The notes under the pieces were generated by a model that saw only the letters and a list, made by a program, of their open reading frames with translations, was not told the origin of the DNA and did no database searches. From NCBI GenBank assembly GCA_001644045.1, contig LUUF01000043.1, positions 180,922 to 244,921 on the forward strand: a DNA stretch of 64,000 nt, given 5' to 3'. A program made the position numbers and the translations under genes. The stretch comes from Methylomonas methanica (GTDB lineage: Bacteria; Pseudomonadota; Gammaproteobacteria; Methylococcales; Methylomonadaceae). Positions 1 to 9,824 of this stretch are shown here, piece after piece (positions within the stretch are counted from its first letter, which is position 1; each line of letters opens with the position of its first letter).

Positions 1-632
1 GTGCCGAATTCTTTTTGGCCTTTCGGGCGCACCGAAACATTGGCGTCACAGCGGAAAGAACCTTCCTGCATGTTGCCGTCGCAGATTTCCAGATACCTTA
101 CCAGCTCGTGCAGTTTACGCATGTAGGCCACGGCTTCCTTGGCCGAACGCATGTCGGGTTCGGAAACGATTTCCAGCAGCGGGGTGCCGGCGCGATTCAG
201 GTCGATGCCGGTCAGGCCGTGGAAATCTTCGTGCAAGGATTTGCCGGCGTCTTCTTCCAAGTGGGCGCGGGTGATGCCGATGCGTTTAGTCTCGCCGTCG
301 ACGTCTATGTCCAAATGGCCGTTGCCGACGATGGGTAGCTCGAACTGGCTGATCTGGTAGCCTTTCGGTAAATCCGGGTAGAAATAGTTTTTACGGGCGA
401 AGACCGAGTGCGGGGCGATTTCGGCGTCGATTGCCAAGCCAAAGGTCACGGCCTTACGCACCGCGTCTCTGTTCAACACCGGCAACACACCCGGCAAGCC
501 CAGGTCGACCGCGCAGGCCTGGGTGTTGGGTTCCGCGCCGTATGCGGTGGCGGCACCGGAAAAGATTTTGGATTTGGTCGAGAGTTGGGTGTGGATTTCC
601 AGGCCGATGACGGCTTCCCATTGTGAGTTCAT
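1..632 (-). CDS. gatB: Asp/Glu-tRNA amidotransferase subunit B (partial, N-terminal part)
   Basis: The gene starts with ATG at 632 and runs off the left edge, leaving about 210 N-terminal residues. The protein opens [17 protein letters not shown] and continues through the GatB cradle/kinase domain ([51 protein letters not shown]). GatB activates the side-chain carboxylate of Asp or Glu misacylated on tRNA-Asn or tRNA-Gln in the cytoplasmic GatCAB complex, and GatA supplies the ammonia. It is the last gene of the minus-strand run gatC-gatA-Uma2-gatB, 18 bp after the Uma2-like gene. The C-terminal YqeY-like tail lies outside the window. Confidence 0.95.
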   Translation of the reverse strand, partial: MNSQWEAVIGLEIHTQLSTKSKIFSGAATAYGAEPNTQACAVDLGLPGVLPVLNRDAVRKAVTFGLAIDAEIAPHSVFARKNYFYPDLPKGYQISQFELPIVGNGHLDIDVDGETKRIGITRAHLEEDAGKSLHEDFHGLTGIDLNRAGTPLLEIVSEPDMRSAKEAVAYMRKLHELVRYLEICDGNMQEGSFRCDANVSVRPKGQKEFG

Positions 633-650
633 TCGTGGTTCCTTTAAAGC

Positions 651-1253
651 TTATTCGGCAAAAACGTCGTTCAGGTCGATTTGCAGGTCGGGGAATAAAT
701 GCGGAATGGCGACTTCGTTGCCGGGGTATAGGCCGCGCAATTGGTATTTACCCTGCTCGTCCAGCACGAATTGCTGGACGATTTGTTCGTAGGGGAAGAC
801 CAGCCAATATTCGCTAACGCCGCTTTCTTCGTATAAGTCGTATTTCAGGCGCACTTCTTTGCGGCTATTTCCCGGCGACAACACTTCAATGATCCAGTCC
901 GGCGCGCCGTCGCAGCCTTGTTCGGTGAGTTTGTTTTTGTCGCAGATTAGGCAAAGATCGGGTTGCACGACGCTGAAAGCTTCGCGGTTAGTCAGTAGCG
1001 ATTTGCGGCGGTCGTAAAGCTTGACGTCGAATGGGGCGGCGAACACCCCGCATGGTTTGCGCTTGAAATAGTTTCCCAAGTGTAGAAACAGGTTGCCGGA
1101 GATGCTCTGGTGCTTGCGGTTAGGCGCAGGCGACATCGCCATGATCTTGCCCTTGATTAGCTCGACCGATTCTTCGAGTTGCCAGGTCAAATAATCGGCG
1201 TAGCTATAGGTGCCGTTGGGGTCCAGTTGCGATAATTGCGTGATAGGCGCCAT
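651..1253 (-). CDS. Uma2-family (DUF820) restriction-endonuclease-like protein
   Basis: A protein of about 200 residues from an ATG at 1253 preceded by GGAGG. An upstream in-frame start would overlap gatA and has no ribosome site. Family hallmarks are visible: SYADYLTWQLEESVELIKGK near the N-terminus, then QPDLCLICD, and DWIIEVLSPGNSRKEVRLKYDLYEESGVSEYWLV, matching the E/D...PD...(V/I)EVxSP...K...Y PD-(D/E)XK-like core of Uma2 proteins. Function in the family is poorly defined; the fold suggests a nuclease. It starts 14 bp after gatA and ends 18 bp before gatB, so it is probably co-transcribed with the amidotransferase genes. This position is odd because gatA and gatB are normally adjacent. 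Confidence 0.85.
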   Translation of the reverse strand: MAPITQLSQLDPNGTYSYADYLTWQLEESVELIKGKIMAMSPAPNRKHQSISGNLFLHLGNYFKRKPCGVFAAPFDVKLYDRRKSLLTNREAFSVVQPDLCLICDKNKLTEQGCDGAPDWIIEVLSPGNSRKEVRLKYDLYEESGVSEYWLVFPYEQIVQQFVLDEQGKYQLRGLYPGNEVAIPHLFPDLQIDLNDVFAE

Positions 1254-1266
1254 ATTGCCTCCGGTG

Positions 1267-2718
1267 CTATTCGAAGCCTTTCGGTATTTGCAAGTGCCAG
1301 TCGGTGACTTGCTGGTAGCGATGGCCGACATTCAGCAATTTGGCTTCGCTGAAATAGTTGCCGATCACATGCAAGCCGACCGGTTTACCGTCTATGAAGC
1401 CGGCCGGAATCGACATGGCGGGCAAACCGGCCAGGTTGATGGCTATTGTGTAGATGTCTTCCAAATACATCTGAATTGGATCACTGGTTTTTTCGCCGAT
1501 TTTGAACGCGGTGCTGGGCGTGACGGGGCCCATCAACACATCGACTTCGCTCAATGCGCGTTTGAAATCTTCGCTGATCAGGCGGCGGACTTGTTGGGCT
1601 TTTAAATAATAAGCGTCGTAATAGCCGGCAGATAATGCATAAGTCCCCATCAGGATGCGGCGTTTCACTTCCGCGCCGAAGGCTTCGCCGCGAGAGCGGG
1701 TGTAGAGGTCGGTCAAATCTTCCGGATTTTGGCAGCGGTAACCGAAGCGTACGCCGTCGTAGCGTGACAGGTTGGACGAGCATTCGGCCGAGGCGATCAC
1801 GTAATAGGCAGGAATCGCCAGGTTCAGGTTGGGCATGTCCACTTCTTTGACTTCCGCGCCCAGCTTTTGATATTCGGCGATGGCGGCCTGAATCGTGGCG
1901 GCCATTTGGCTATCCAGCTCGGTGCTGAAAAACTGTTTCGGTAGACCGATTTTCAAACCTTGCAGACTATCGTTCAGGCCGGCGCTGTAGTCGGGCACGG
2001 CTTGATCGACGCTGGTGGAGTCTTTGGGGTCGAAGCCGGCCATCGTTTGCAGCAACAAAGCTGCGTCTGCCGCGCTACGCGCCATGGGGCCGCCTTGGTC
2101 CAAGCTGGAAGCGTAAGCGATCATGCCGTAGCGCGACACCCGGCCGTAAGTGGGTTTCAAGCCGGTGACACCGCACAGTGCGGCCGGTTGGCGGATCGAG
2201 CCGCCGGTGTCGGTGCCGGTCACGGCCGGCGCCAGACGCGCCGCAACTGCCGCCGCCGAGCCGCCGGACGAGCCGCCGGGCACGCAATCGGTTGCCCAGG
2301 GATTACGCACCGGCCCGTAAAAACTGTTCTCGTTGGACGAACCCATTGCAAATTCGTCCATGTTCAATTTGCCCAGCATCACCGCACCGGCCCGGTTGAA
2401 GTGTTCAACCACGGTAGCGTCGTAAGGGGCAATAAAGTTATCCAGCATTTTCGAGCCGCAGCTGGTTTTAGTGCCTAGCGTACAGAAAATATCTTTTTGG
2501 GCGATGGGGATGCCGGCCAGCGGTCCGGCGTTGCCAGCAGCAAGCAGTTGACAGGCAGCCTGGGCTTGTTGCAAGGCGCTGTCAGCGCTGACGGTAATAA
2601 ATGCGTTCAGGTCTTGGTGCTGCTTGATGCGGTCCAGGAAATGTTGGGTCAGCTCAACGCTGGAGAATTCTTTGCTGCGCAGTCCGGCTGCCAGTTCGCC
2701 AAGGGTTTTTTTGTGCAT
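1267..2718 (-). CDS. gatA: Asp/Glu-tRNA amidotransferase subunit A
   Basis: A 483-residue amidase-signature enzyme of normal family length. The catalytic triad is recognisable: Lys75 (PIAQKDIF), cis-Ser150 in [10 protein letters not shown] and nucleophile Ser174 in [12 protein letters not shown]; the spacing 75/150/174 matches the known GatA pattern. It hydrolyses glutamine and channels ammonia to GatB for transamidation of Asp-tRNA(Asn) and/or Glu-tRNA(Gln) in the cytoplasm. It starts 8 bp after gatC with an AAGGA-type ribosome site and is followed by the Uma2-like gene. Nothing in the sequence says which of the two transamidations predominates. Confidence 0.97.
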   Translation of the reverse strand: MHKKTLGELAAGLRSKEFSSVELTQHFLDRIKQHQDLNAFITVSADSALQQAQAACQLLAAGNAGPLAGIPIAQKDIFCTLGTKTSCGSKMLDNFIAPYDATVVEHFNRAGAVMLGKLNMDEFAMGSSNENSFYGPVRNPWATDCVPGGSSGGSAAAVAARLAPAVTGTDTGGSIRQPAALCGVTGLKPTYGRVSRYGMIAYASSLDQGGPMARSAADAALLLQTMAGFDPKDSTSVDQAVPDYSAGLNDSLQGLKIGLPKQFFSTELDSQMAATIQAAIAEYQKLGAEVKEVDMPNLNLAIPAYYVIASAECSSNLSRYDGVRFGYRCQNPEDLTDLYTRSRGEAFGAEVKRRILMGTYALSAGYYDAYYLKAQQVRRLISEDFKRALSEVDVLMGPVTPSTAFKIGEKTSDPIQMYLEDIYTIAINLAGLPAMSIPAGFIDGKPVGLHVIGNYFSEAKLLNVGHRYQQVTDWHLQIPKGFE

Positions 2719-2726
2719 AATCGTCC

Positions 2727-3014
2727 TTAATCGATGACTTTGGGAACCAGGTATAACCCGGCTTCGGTTTGCGGGGCGATGGTTTGGAAATGGTCGCGCT
2801 GATCGATCTCGGTAACCGCGTCTTCGCGCAGGCGCTGTATTTGGTCGAGCGGATGAGCCATCGGCGTCACTCCGTCGGTGTTTAACTGGTCCATCCGCGT
2901 CATTAATTCCAGTACGCCGGATAGGTCTTTTGCATAGTGTTCGACATCTTGTTCAGCAATGCCCAGCCTTGCCAGGTGAGCGATTTTTTTAACGTCATTC
3001 GCCGTTAACGACAT
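2727..3014 (-). CDS. gatC: Asp/Glu-tRNA amidotransferase subunit C
   Basis: A 95-residue protein with the typical GatC pattern: N-terminal [12 protein letters not shown], central [22 protein letters not shown] and C-terminal LREDAV...[17 protein letters not shown]. GatC is a small scaffold that wraps around GatA and stabilises its contact with GatB. First gene of the gat operon, divergent from mreB with a shared upstream region of about 114 bp. Confidence 0.96.
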   Translation of the reverse strand: MSLTANDVKKIAHLARLGIAEQDVEHYAKDLSGVLELMTRMDQLNTDGVTPMAHPLDQIQRLREDAVTEIDQRDHFQTIAPQTEAGLYLVPKVID

Positions 3015-3092
3015 TCTTCTAACTCCAGGTTTTCTTAGTAAAACTATGATACTTTATATCTTGCTCAAATACCTGCTTGATTGTTAAAGTAG

Positions 3093-4172
<1,080 letters not shown>

Positions 4173-4198
4173 GCGCTGATATAAAAAAATCTCTGAAA

Positions 4199-4238
4199 GG
4201 CCGCTTTAACCGTGCAAAGTGGTTAAAGTGGCCTTTTC
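4199..4238 (+). terminator. Terminator-like hairpin after mreB
   Basis: The arms GGCCGCTTTAACC (4199-4211) and GGTTAAAGTGGCC (4221-4233) form a 13-bp stem with one G-T pair and a 9-nt loop, followed by TTTTCT. An A-run on the 5' side (4182-4188) would serve as a T-tract for minus-strand transcription, but no minus-strand gene ends here. A further 7-bp inverted repeat (CCGCTCG/CGAGCGG, 4252-4281) lies between it and mreC. Confidence 0.8.
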
Positions 4239-4355
4239 TACGAAATTTATGCCGCTCGGCAGATGAATTGCCAACGAGCGGAGGTCGATTGTTCTTGCTG
4301 TCGCGTCGACGGGTGCCGGTCTTGCTTGTCGCGTCTTGATTGTTAGAGGTTTGCC

Positions 4356-5252
4356 ATAAAACTCTTATTTGCCAAAGGCCCTTCGCTTAACACCCGTTTA
4401 CTGGTGGCATTACTGGTATCTATTTCCATGTTAGTGATCGATTACCGTAGTGAACGCCTGGATCGGGTACGCTCCTTGTTGTCGGTATTCACCTATCCAT
4501 TACAGTCGCTTGCCAGTCTGCCGGTCGATTTTTACCAGACGGTGTCCGGGACGATCATTTCTTTCGTCGAATTGCAAAAAGAAAATCGTCGCTTGAAAGA
4601 GGCTCAGTTCGTCAATGATGCGAAATTGTTGAAATTCGCGGCCTTGGAAAAAGAAAACACCCGTCTGCGGATGCTGCTGGAAAATTCCTTTCAACTGGGC
4701 GAGCAAGTGCTGGTGGCCGAGCTGGTTTCGGTAAAACTGGCGCCTTACGAACATACGGTGGTGGTCAATAAAGGTTCGCGTTTTGGTGTGCATGCCGAGC
4801 AGCCGGTGCTGGATGCCAATGGTATCGTCGGTCAGGTGGTGCGGGCTTTGCCGTCCAGTTCGGAAGTGATGCTGATTAGCGATCCCGATCACGCCATACC
4901 GGTACAGGTCAACCGCAACGGTTTGCGCACCATCGCTTTCGGTACCGGCCAACCCAACCGTCTGCATTTGCCGTTTCTGGCTAATAACGCCGACATCGTG
5001 CCGGGCGATTTGCTGGTTACTTCCGGGCTGGGCGGCGTTTTTCCGGCCGGTTACCCGGTGGCAGTGGTCGATAAGTTCGAAGCCAGGCCGGATAAATCCT
5101 TTGCCAACATCTATGCCACGCCCAAGGCGGAACTGGATAAAAGCCGCGAATTTTTGATCGTCTGGAGTCATTCCACGCCGGTGGTGCTAGGGGATCAGGG
5201 TAAAGCGCCAGCCGAGCCGGAAGCCAAGGAAGCCGAGCATGTCGCGCCTTGA
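4356..5252 (+). CDS. mreC: Rod-shape-determining protein MreC (apparent ATA start)
   Basis: MreC is a bitopic inner-membrane protein whose periplasmic beta domain links MreB to PBP2. Conventional start codons would begin at GTG 4404, which deletes the N-terminal cytoplasmic part and has no ribosome site. The open frame reaches back to ATA 4356, giving (M)KLLFAKGPSLNTRLLVALLV, the N-terminus I expect of MreC, with AGAGG (4345-4349) six bases upstream. I therefore call 4356 (298 residues) and regard the start as ATA. One transmembrane helix lies near residues 15-33, a coiled coil near 60-110 (LQKENRRLKEAQ, LEKENTRLRMLLE), and the MreC core follows to about 275. It overlaps mreD by 14 bp. Confidence 0.9.
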   Translation: MKLLFAKGPSLNTRLLVALLVSISMLVIDYRSERLDRVRSLLSVFTYPLQSLASLPVDFYQTVSGTIISFVELQKENRRLKEAQFVNDAKLLKFAALEKENTRLRMLLENSFQLGEQVLVAELVSVKLAPYEHTVVVNKGSRFGVHAEQPVLDANGIVGQVVRALPSSSEVMLISDPDHAIPVQVNRNGLRTIAFGTGQPNRLHLPFLANNADIVPGDLLVTSGLGGVFPAGYPVAVVDKFEARPDKSFANIYATPKAELDKSREFLIVWSHSTPVVLGDQGKAPAEPEAKEAEHVAP

Positions 5253-5727
5253 TTTTGTCGCCACGGCGTACTTCTTCGTCACCGTGGCGGTGGCGATGGT
5301 GCTGCGGGTGATGTCGCTGTTTCCCAGCATGGATGCGTTCAATCCGGACTGGATCGTGCTGGTGTTGATTTATTGGTCGATAGCGTTGCCGGAACGTTTT
5401 GGGGTGTTCAGCGCCTGGACGATAGGTTTGTTGACCGATGTGTTAACCGGCCGATTGCTTGGCCAGTACGCGTTGATTTATGCGTTGATTTGCTATTTCA
5501 GTATCAACGAACATCGGCGTTTGCGGCAGTTTCCGATGGTGCAGCAGTGTTTGTTTGTGTTTTTATGTCTGCTGGGTGCGCAGAGTATGATTTTCGGTAT
5601 GGAAAGCATGCAAGCCGGCAACCGCTTGTCGCTATCGTTCTGGTATCCGGTGTTATCCGGGACTTTGGTATGGCCGCTGGTGTTTGTGGTGCTGCGCTAT
5701 ATCCGGGTGATGGCGCGCATCGTTTAA
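5239..5727 (+). CDS. mreD: Rod-shape-determining membrane protein MreD
   Basis: A 162-residue, strongly hydrophobic protein with about five or six membrane helices and the MreD signature NPDWIVLVLIYWSIALPERFG, followed by WTIGLLTDVLTGRLLGQYAL. It is part of the inner-membrane elongasome with MreC and RodA. It starts inside the end of mreC and stops 6 bp before mrdA, so translation is probably coupled. Confidence 0.95.
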   Translation: MSRLDFVATAYFFVTVAVAMVLRVMSLFPSMDAFNPDWIVLVLIYWSIALPERFGVFSAWTIGLLTDVLTGRLLGQYALIYALICYFSINEHRRLRQFPMVQQCLFVFLCLLGAQSMIFGMESMQAGNRLSLSFWYPVLSGTLVWPLVFVVLRYIRVMARIV

Positions 5728-5733
5728 CGAGGA

Positions 5734-7584
5734 ATGGATAGAAAATTCGCCATAAAGGATCCGCTAGCGGAGAGCCGCTTATTTTTAAGCCGTATCGTCG
5801 CGGCGTTTATCTTGATCCTGTTTTTGATTGCTGGTCTGGTGGTGCGATTGGTGTATTTGCAGGTGGTCGGTCACGAGCACTATGCGACGCTATCCAAGGA
5901 TAACCGCATCAAAATTTCGCCCCTGTCGCCCACCCGTGGCGTGATTTACGACCGCAAGGGGCGGATGCTTGCAGAAAATGTGCCGACCTACAGCTTGGAA
6001 CTGATTCCGGAACAGATCGAAAATCTCGACGATACGCTACTCAGGCTGCAAAAGCTGTTGGACATTTCCGAAGAAAAAGTCGATTTGTTTCAAAAGCAAC
6101 GCAAACGCAATAAATCATTTACCAGCACGCCGTTGCTGCAAAATCTCAGCGACGAAGAAGTGGCTAAATTCGCGGTGGTCAGGCCGTATTTTCCCGGCGT
6201 CGATGTCTATGCGCGTTTGGTGCGGCATTATCCTTACGGCGACTTGGCTTCCCATGTCGTGGGCTATGTCGGGCGTATCAACGAAAAAGAAATGCAAACC
6301 CTGCCGCTGGCCAAATACCGCGGCACCAACCACATCGGCAAAACCGGCATCGAAAAAACCTATGAAGAGCATTTGCTGGGTACGGCCGGTTACGAAGAAA
6401 TAGAAACCAACGCCCAGGCCAGGGCTGTCAATACCGTGGCGACGGTGGAGCCGGTGGCGGGGTCCAACATCTATCTGACGCTGGACATCGATTTGCAAAA
6501 AATCGCCTACGATGCCTTGTCGGAATACAACGGCGCGGCGGTGGCGATCGAAATTAAAACCGGCGGCGTGCTGGTTTTCGCCAGCCGGCCCGGTTTCGAC
6601 CCCAATCCCTTTGTTTCCGGGATTTCCGGCAAGGAATACAAGGCCTTGCAGGACTCGCCGGATCAGCCTTTATACAATCGGGCCTTGCGCGGCCAGTACC
6701 CGCCAGGTTCGACAGTCAAACCGTTTTTGGCCTTGGCCGGCTTGGAGTATGGGGTGACCGAGTTCAACCACCGCTTATTCTGTCCTGGCTATTACAAACT
6801 GCCCAATGTCGATCACAAATACCGGGACTGGAAGAAGTGGGGGCACGGTATGGTTGACATGAACGACGCCATTACCCAGTCCTGCGACGTGTATTTCTAC
6901 GACCTAGCCTTGGCACTGGGTATCGATAAAATGCACGATTTTATGGATAAATTCAGTTTCGGCCGGAAAACCGGCATCGATTTGGTCGGCGAAGTCGATG
7001 GTTTGATGCCGTCCAAGGAATGGAAAAAGCATTACCGCAGCCAGGCCTGGTTTCCCGGTGAAACGCTGATTACCGGTATTGGCCAGGGTTACACGCAAGC
7101 CACGCCGTTGCAATTAGCCCACGCTACCGCCACGTTGGCCAGTTATGGCAAGGTGATCACGCCGCATTTGGTGCACCGCATTATTAGCGCGGACTATGCC
7201 GACTTGATCGGCGGTAAGGCCGACGCGATGATTCCGCTGAAAACCCAGAATGTCGATAACATTATCAAGGGTATGACCAACGTGGTGCACGGTTCAAGGG
7301 GCACCGCCGGCCGCTTGGCCAAGGCCATAACCTATCAAATTGCCGGCAAGACCGGTACGGCGCAGGTTTTTACCATCAAGCAGGAAGAGAAATACAACGA
7401 AGACGCTATCGATTTTAAAATGCGCGACCATGCCTTGTTCATTGCTTTTGCGCCGGTCCACGATCCGCAAATCGCGGTGGCGATTATCGCCGAACATGGC
7501 GGTCACGGTGGCTCCGTGGCGGCACCTATCGCCGGCGAGATTATCGATGCCTATCTGAATCAGAAAAAGGAGGCGCAGCCATGA
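5734..7584 (+). CDS. mrdA: Penicillin-binding protein 2 (elongasome transpeptidase)
   Basis: A 616-residue class B PBP. It has a short cytoplasmic tail and an inner-membrane anchor (residues 20-43), a pedestal domain with SPTRGVIYDRKGRMLA, and a transpeptidase domain with the three active-site motifs: S326-TVK (nucleophile Ser326), S383-CD and K539-TG. It cross-links new peptidoglycan during side-wall elongation, working with the SEDS polymerase RodA encoded immediately downstream (4-bp overlap) and activated by MreC. Length and motif spacing are normal. Confidence 0.97.
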   Translation: MDRKFAIKDPLAESRLFLSRIVAAFILILFLIAGLVVRLVYLQVVGHEHYATLSKDNRIKISPLSPTRGVIYDRKGRMLAENVPTYSLELIPEQIENLDDTLLRLQKLLDISEEKVDLFQKQRKRNKSFTSTPLLQNLSDEEVAKFAVVRPYFPGVDVYARLVRHYPYGDLASHVVGYVGRINEKEMQTLPLAKYRGTNHIGKTGIEKTYEEHLLGTAGYEEIETNAQARAVNTVATVEPVAGSNIYLTLDIDLQKIAYDALSEYNGAAVAIEIKTGGVLVFASRPGFDPNPFVSGISGKEYKALQDSPDQPLYNRALRGQYPPGSTVKPFLALAGLEYGVTEFNHRLFCPGYYKLPNVDHKYRDWKKWGHGMVDMNDAITQSCDVYFYDLALALGIDKMHDFMDKFSFGRKTGIDLVGEVDGLMPSKEWKKHYRSQAWFPGETLITGIGQGYTQATPLQLAHATATLASYGKVITPHLVHRIISADYADLIGGKADAMIPLKTQNVDNIIKGMTNVVHGSRGTAGRLAKAITYQIAGKTGTAQVFTIKQEEKYNEDAIDFKMRDHALFIAFAPVHDPQIAVAIIAEHGGHGGSVAAPIAGEIIDAYLNQKKEAQP

Positions 7585-8711
7585 GAAGCGAAATGCGCAA
7601 CGAACAATTTCAGCCGCCATCGCTGCTCGGTAATTTGCTCCGAAAGTTGCATATTGATATTCCGCTTTTTATCGGTTTGTTATTGATTTGCGCGGCCAGT
7701 TTCGTGATTTTATACAGCGCCGGCGGGCAAGAGGTGCCCTTGTTGATTCGGCACGCTACCCGTATGGGTTTCGCCATTTTATTGATGATTGTGTTGGCGC
7801 ATATCAACCCACGGCGCTTCCAAAGTTTTTCAGTGGCCTTGTTCACTGTGTGCGTGCTGCTATTGCTGGCAGTGGCGGTGATGGGGCAGATCAGTATGGG
7901 CGCTCAGCGTTGGTTGGATCTGGGTTTCTTTCGATTTCAGCCTTCCGAATTTACCAAAATTAGCGCGCCGATGATGGTGGCCTGGTATCTATCCGAACGC
8001 GCCTTGCCGCCCAAGCCCAAACATGTGCTGGGGGCGGCGACGCTATTGATCTTGCCTGTATTGTTGATTGCGAAACAGCCGGATTTGGGTACCTCGCTGT
8101 TGGTGGCCAGTTCCGGTGCGGCGGTGCTGTTTTTTGCCGGCTTATCCTGGTGGTTCATGTTGGGGATAGTTGCGTTGTTGGCATCGTTGACGCCGGTGTT
8201 GTGGCACTTCATGCGCGAATACCAACGGAATAGGGTGTTGACGTTTATGAATCCGGAGGCCGATCCGATGGGTGCCGGCTACCATATTATCCAGTCCAAG
8301 ATTGCCATCGGTTCCGGCGGTATCAACGGCAAGGGTTGGCTGGGCAGTAGCCAGGCGGAGCTGGATTTTCTGCCGGAAAGCTCCACGGACTTTATCTTTG
8401 CGGTGTTTGCCGAAGAGTTTGGCCTGTTCGGCTGTGTCGGTCTTCTGGTTTTGTATTTGCTGGTTATCAGCCGTTGTTTTTATATAGCCGTGCAAGCCCA
8501 GGATACCTACTCGCGCCTGCTGGCCGGCAGTTTGGCGTTCACTTTTTTTGTGTATGTCTTTGTGAATATCGGCATGGTGATCGGCGTATTGCCGGTGGTC
8601 GGTGTGCCGTTGCCGTTGATCAGTTACGGCGGCACTTCAATGGTGACGCTGATGGCCGGCTTCGGTATTCTGATGTCTATTCATACTCACCGTAAATTAC
8701 TACCCGTCTAA
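7581..8711 (+). CDS. rodA: SEDS peptidoglycan glycosyltransferase RodA
   Basis: A 376-residue polytopic protein with about ten membrane helices and SEDS-family motifs: MGAQRWLDLGFFRFQPSEFTK, AKQPDLGTSL, WLGSSQAELDFLPESSTDFIFAVFAEEFG (loop with the conserved acidic catalytic region) and PLPLISYGGTSM near the C-terminus. It polymerises lipid II into glycan strands for cell elongation. Start ATG overlaps the mrdA stop; a second ATG four codons later is also possible. Operon partners are mreC, mreD and mrdA. Confidence 0.96.
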   Translation: MRSEMRNEQFQPPSLLGNLLRKLHIDIPLFIGLLLICAASFVILYSAGGQEVPLLIRHATRMGFAILLMIVLAHINPRRFQSFSVALFTVCVLLLLAVAVMGQISMGAQRWLDLGFFRFQPSEFTKISAPMMVAWYLSERALPPKPKHVLGAATLLILPVLLIAKQPDLGTSLLVASSGAAVLFFAGLSWWFMLGIVALLASLTPVLWHFMREYQRNRVLTFMNPEADPMGAGYHIIQSKIAIGSGGINGKGWLGSSQAELDFLPESSTDFIFAVFAEEFGLFGCVGLLVLYLLVISRCFYIAVQAQDTYSRLLAGSLAFTFFVYVFVNIGMVIGVLPVVGVPLPLISYGGTSMVTLMAGFGILMSIHTHRKLLPV

Positions 8712-8718
8712 TTGGCTT

Positions 8719-9705
8719 ATGAAAATTAACAAGTGTGTATTCGGCTGGCTATTCGCCGCCACGTTGTTCGCAGCTGGTTCGGCATCTGCTGAAATCGCTG
8801 AAACCGACAGTTTCAAGCAATTTATCCATAACATGGTCAAACAACAGCATTTCAACGACGCTGAATTGCGGAATTTGTTCAAGGCCGTGCAAATCCAGCA
8901 GCCGATTCTGGATGCGATGTCCAAACCCGCCGAAGGCAAGCCCTGGTTTCAGTATCGCGAAATCTTTATGACCGAAGCGCGGATCGCCGGCGGCGTGCAG
9001 TTCTGGAAGGACAACGAAGCGGCCCTGAAAGCCGTGGAAAGTGAATACGGCGTGCCGGCGGAAATCATCATCGCCATCATCGGTGTGGAAACTAAATACG
9101 GCGCGCATACCGGCAAGTATCGGGTGATCGACGCGTTAGCTACACTGGGCTTTGCCTATCCGCCGCGCAGCGAGTTTTTCCTGAAAGAACTGGAGCAATT
9201 CCTGGTGCTGGCGCGCGAAGAGCATATGGACCCGCTGCAGCCCATGGGGTCTTACGCCGGAGCGATGGGTTTGCCGCAATTCATGCCCAGCAGTTTTCGT
9301 GGTTATGCCAAGGATTTTGATCTGGACGGCAAACGTAATATCTGGACCAATAGCGCCGATGCGATAGCCAGCGTGGCCAATTATTTCGTCCGCAACCAAT
9401 GGCGACCCGGCGGGGCTGTGGCTTACCCGGTCACTGCGCGCGGCGATGCCTATCGGCAAGCGTTGAGCAAGGGCGTGAAACCGGATACCAATGTCGGAGA
9501 ATTGCGCCGCTTAGGAGTGGATGTGCCGACGCAGTTGGTCGCCGGCGAAACGGTCAAGCTGCTGGCTTACCAGCAACAGGTTGGCGAAGATTTATGGGTG
9601 GGCCTGCACAATTTCTATGTGATTACCCGCTACAATCACAGCCCGCTATATGCGATGGCGGTGTATCAACTCAGCCAGGCCATTGCCGCCCGTAAGGCTT
9701 CGTAA
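8719..9705 (+). CDS. mltB: MltB-type lytic murein transglycosylase
   Basis: 328 residues with a signal peptide (about residues 1-24, cleavage after SASA) and no lipobox, so it is predicted to be a soluble periplasmic enzyme. The MltB-family domain contains the catalytic Glu124 in IIGVETKYGAHTGKYRVIDALATLGF, and AMGLPQFMPSSFRGYAKDFD. It cleaves the MurNAc-GlcNAc bond with formation of 1,6-anhydroMurNAc. Located 7 bp after rodA, the same mreBCD-mrdA-rodA-mltB arrangement seen in other gammaproteobacteria, which couples wall synthesis and turnover. Confidence 0.94.
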   Translation: MKINKCVFGWLFAATLFAAGSASAEIAETDSFKQFIHNMVKQQHFNDAELRNLFKAVQIQQPILDAMSKPAEGKPWFQYREIFMTEARIAGGVQFWKDNEAALKAVESEYGVPAEIIIAIIGVETKYGAHTGKYRVIDALATLGFAYPPRSEFFLKELEQFLVLAREEHMDPLQPMGSYAGAMGLPQFMPSSFRGYAKDFDLDGKRNIWTNSADAIASVANYFVRNQWRPGGAVAYPVTARGDAYRQALSKGVKPDTNVGELRRLGVDVPTQLVAGETVKLLAYQQQVGEDLWVGLHNFYVITRYNHSPLYAMAVYQLSQAIAARKAS

Positions 9706-9824
9706 GCATGACGGCCATTGTTGGACTATTCTTGTCCGGCACTGGCAAAAGCAAACTTGCTAGCGCTTATCTCTGATTTTACAGAGCCGATTCTGTCGGC
9801 CCTGTTTCACTTGGCAGCGGGCCC

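Noticed and set aside
4500..5171. 223-codon open frame antisense to mreC
   Set aside because: Lies wholly inside mreC, has no ribosome site and a composition expected of a shadow frame.
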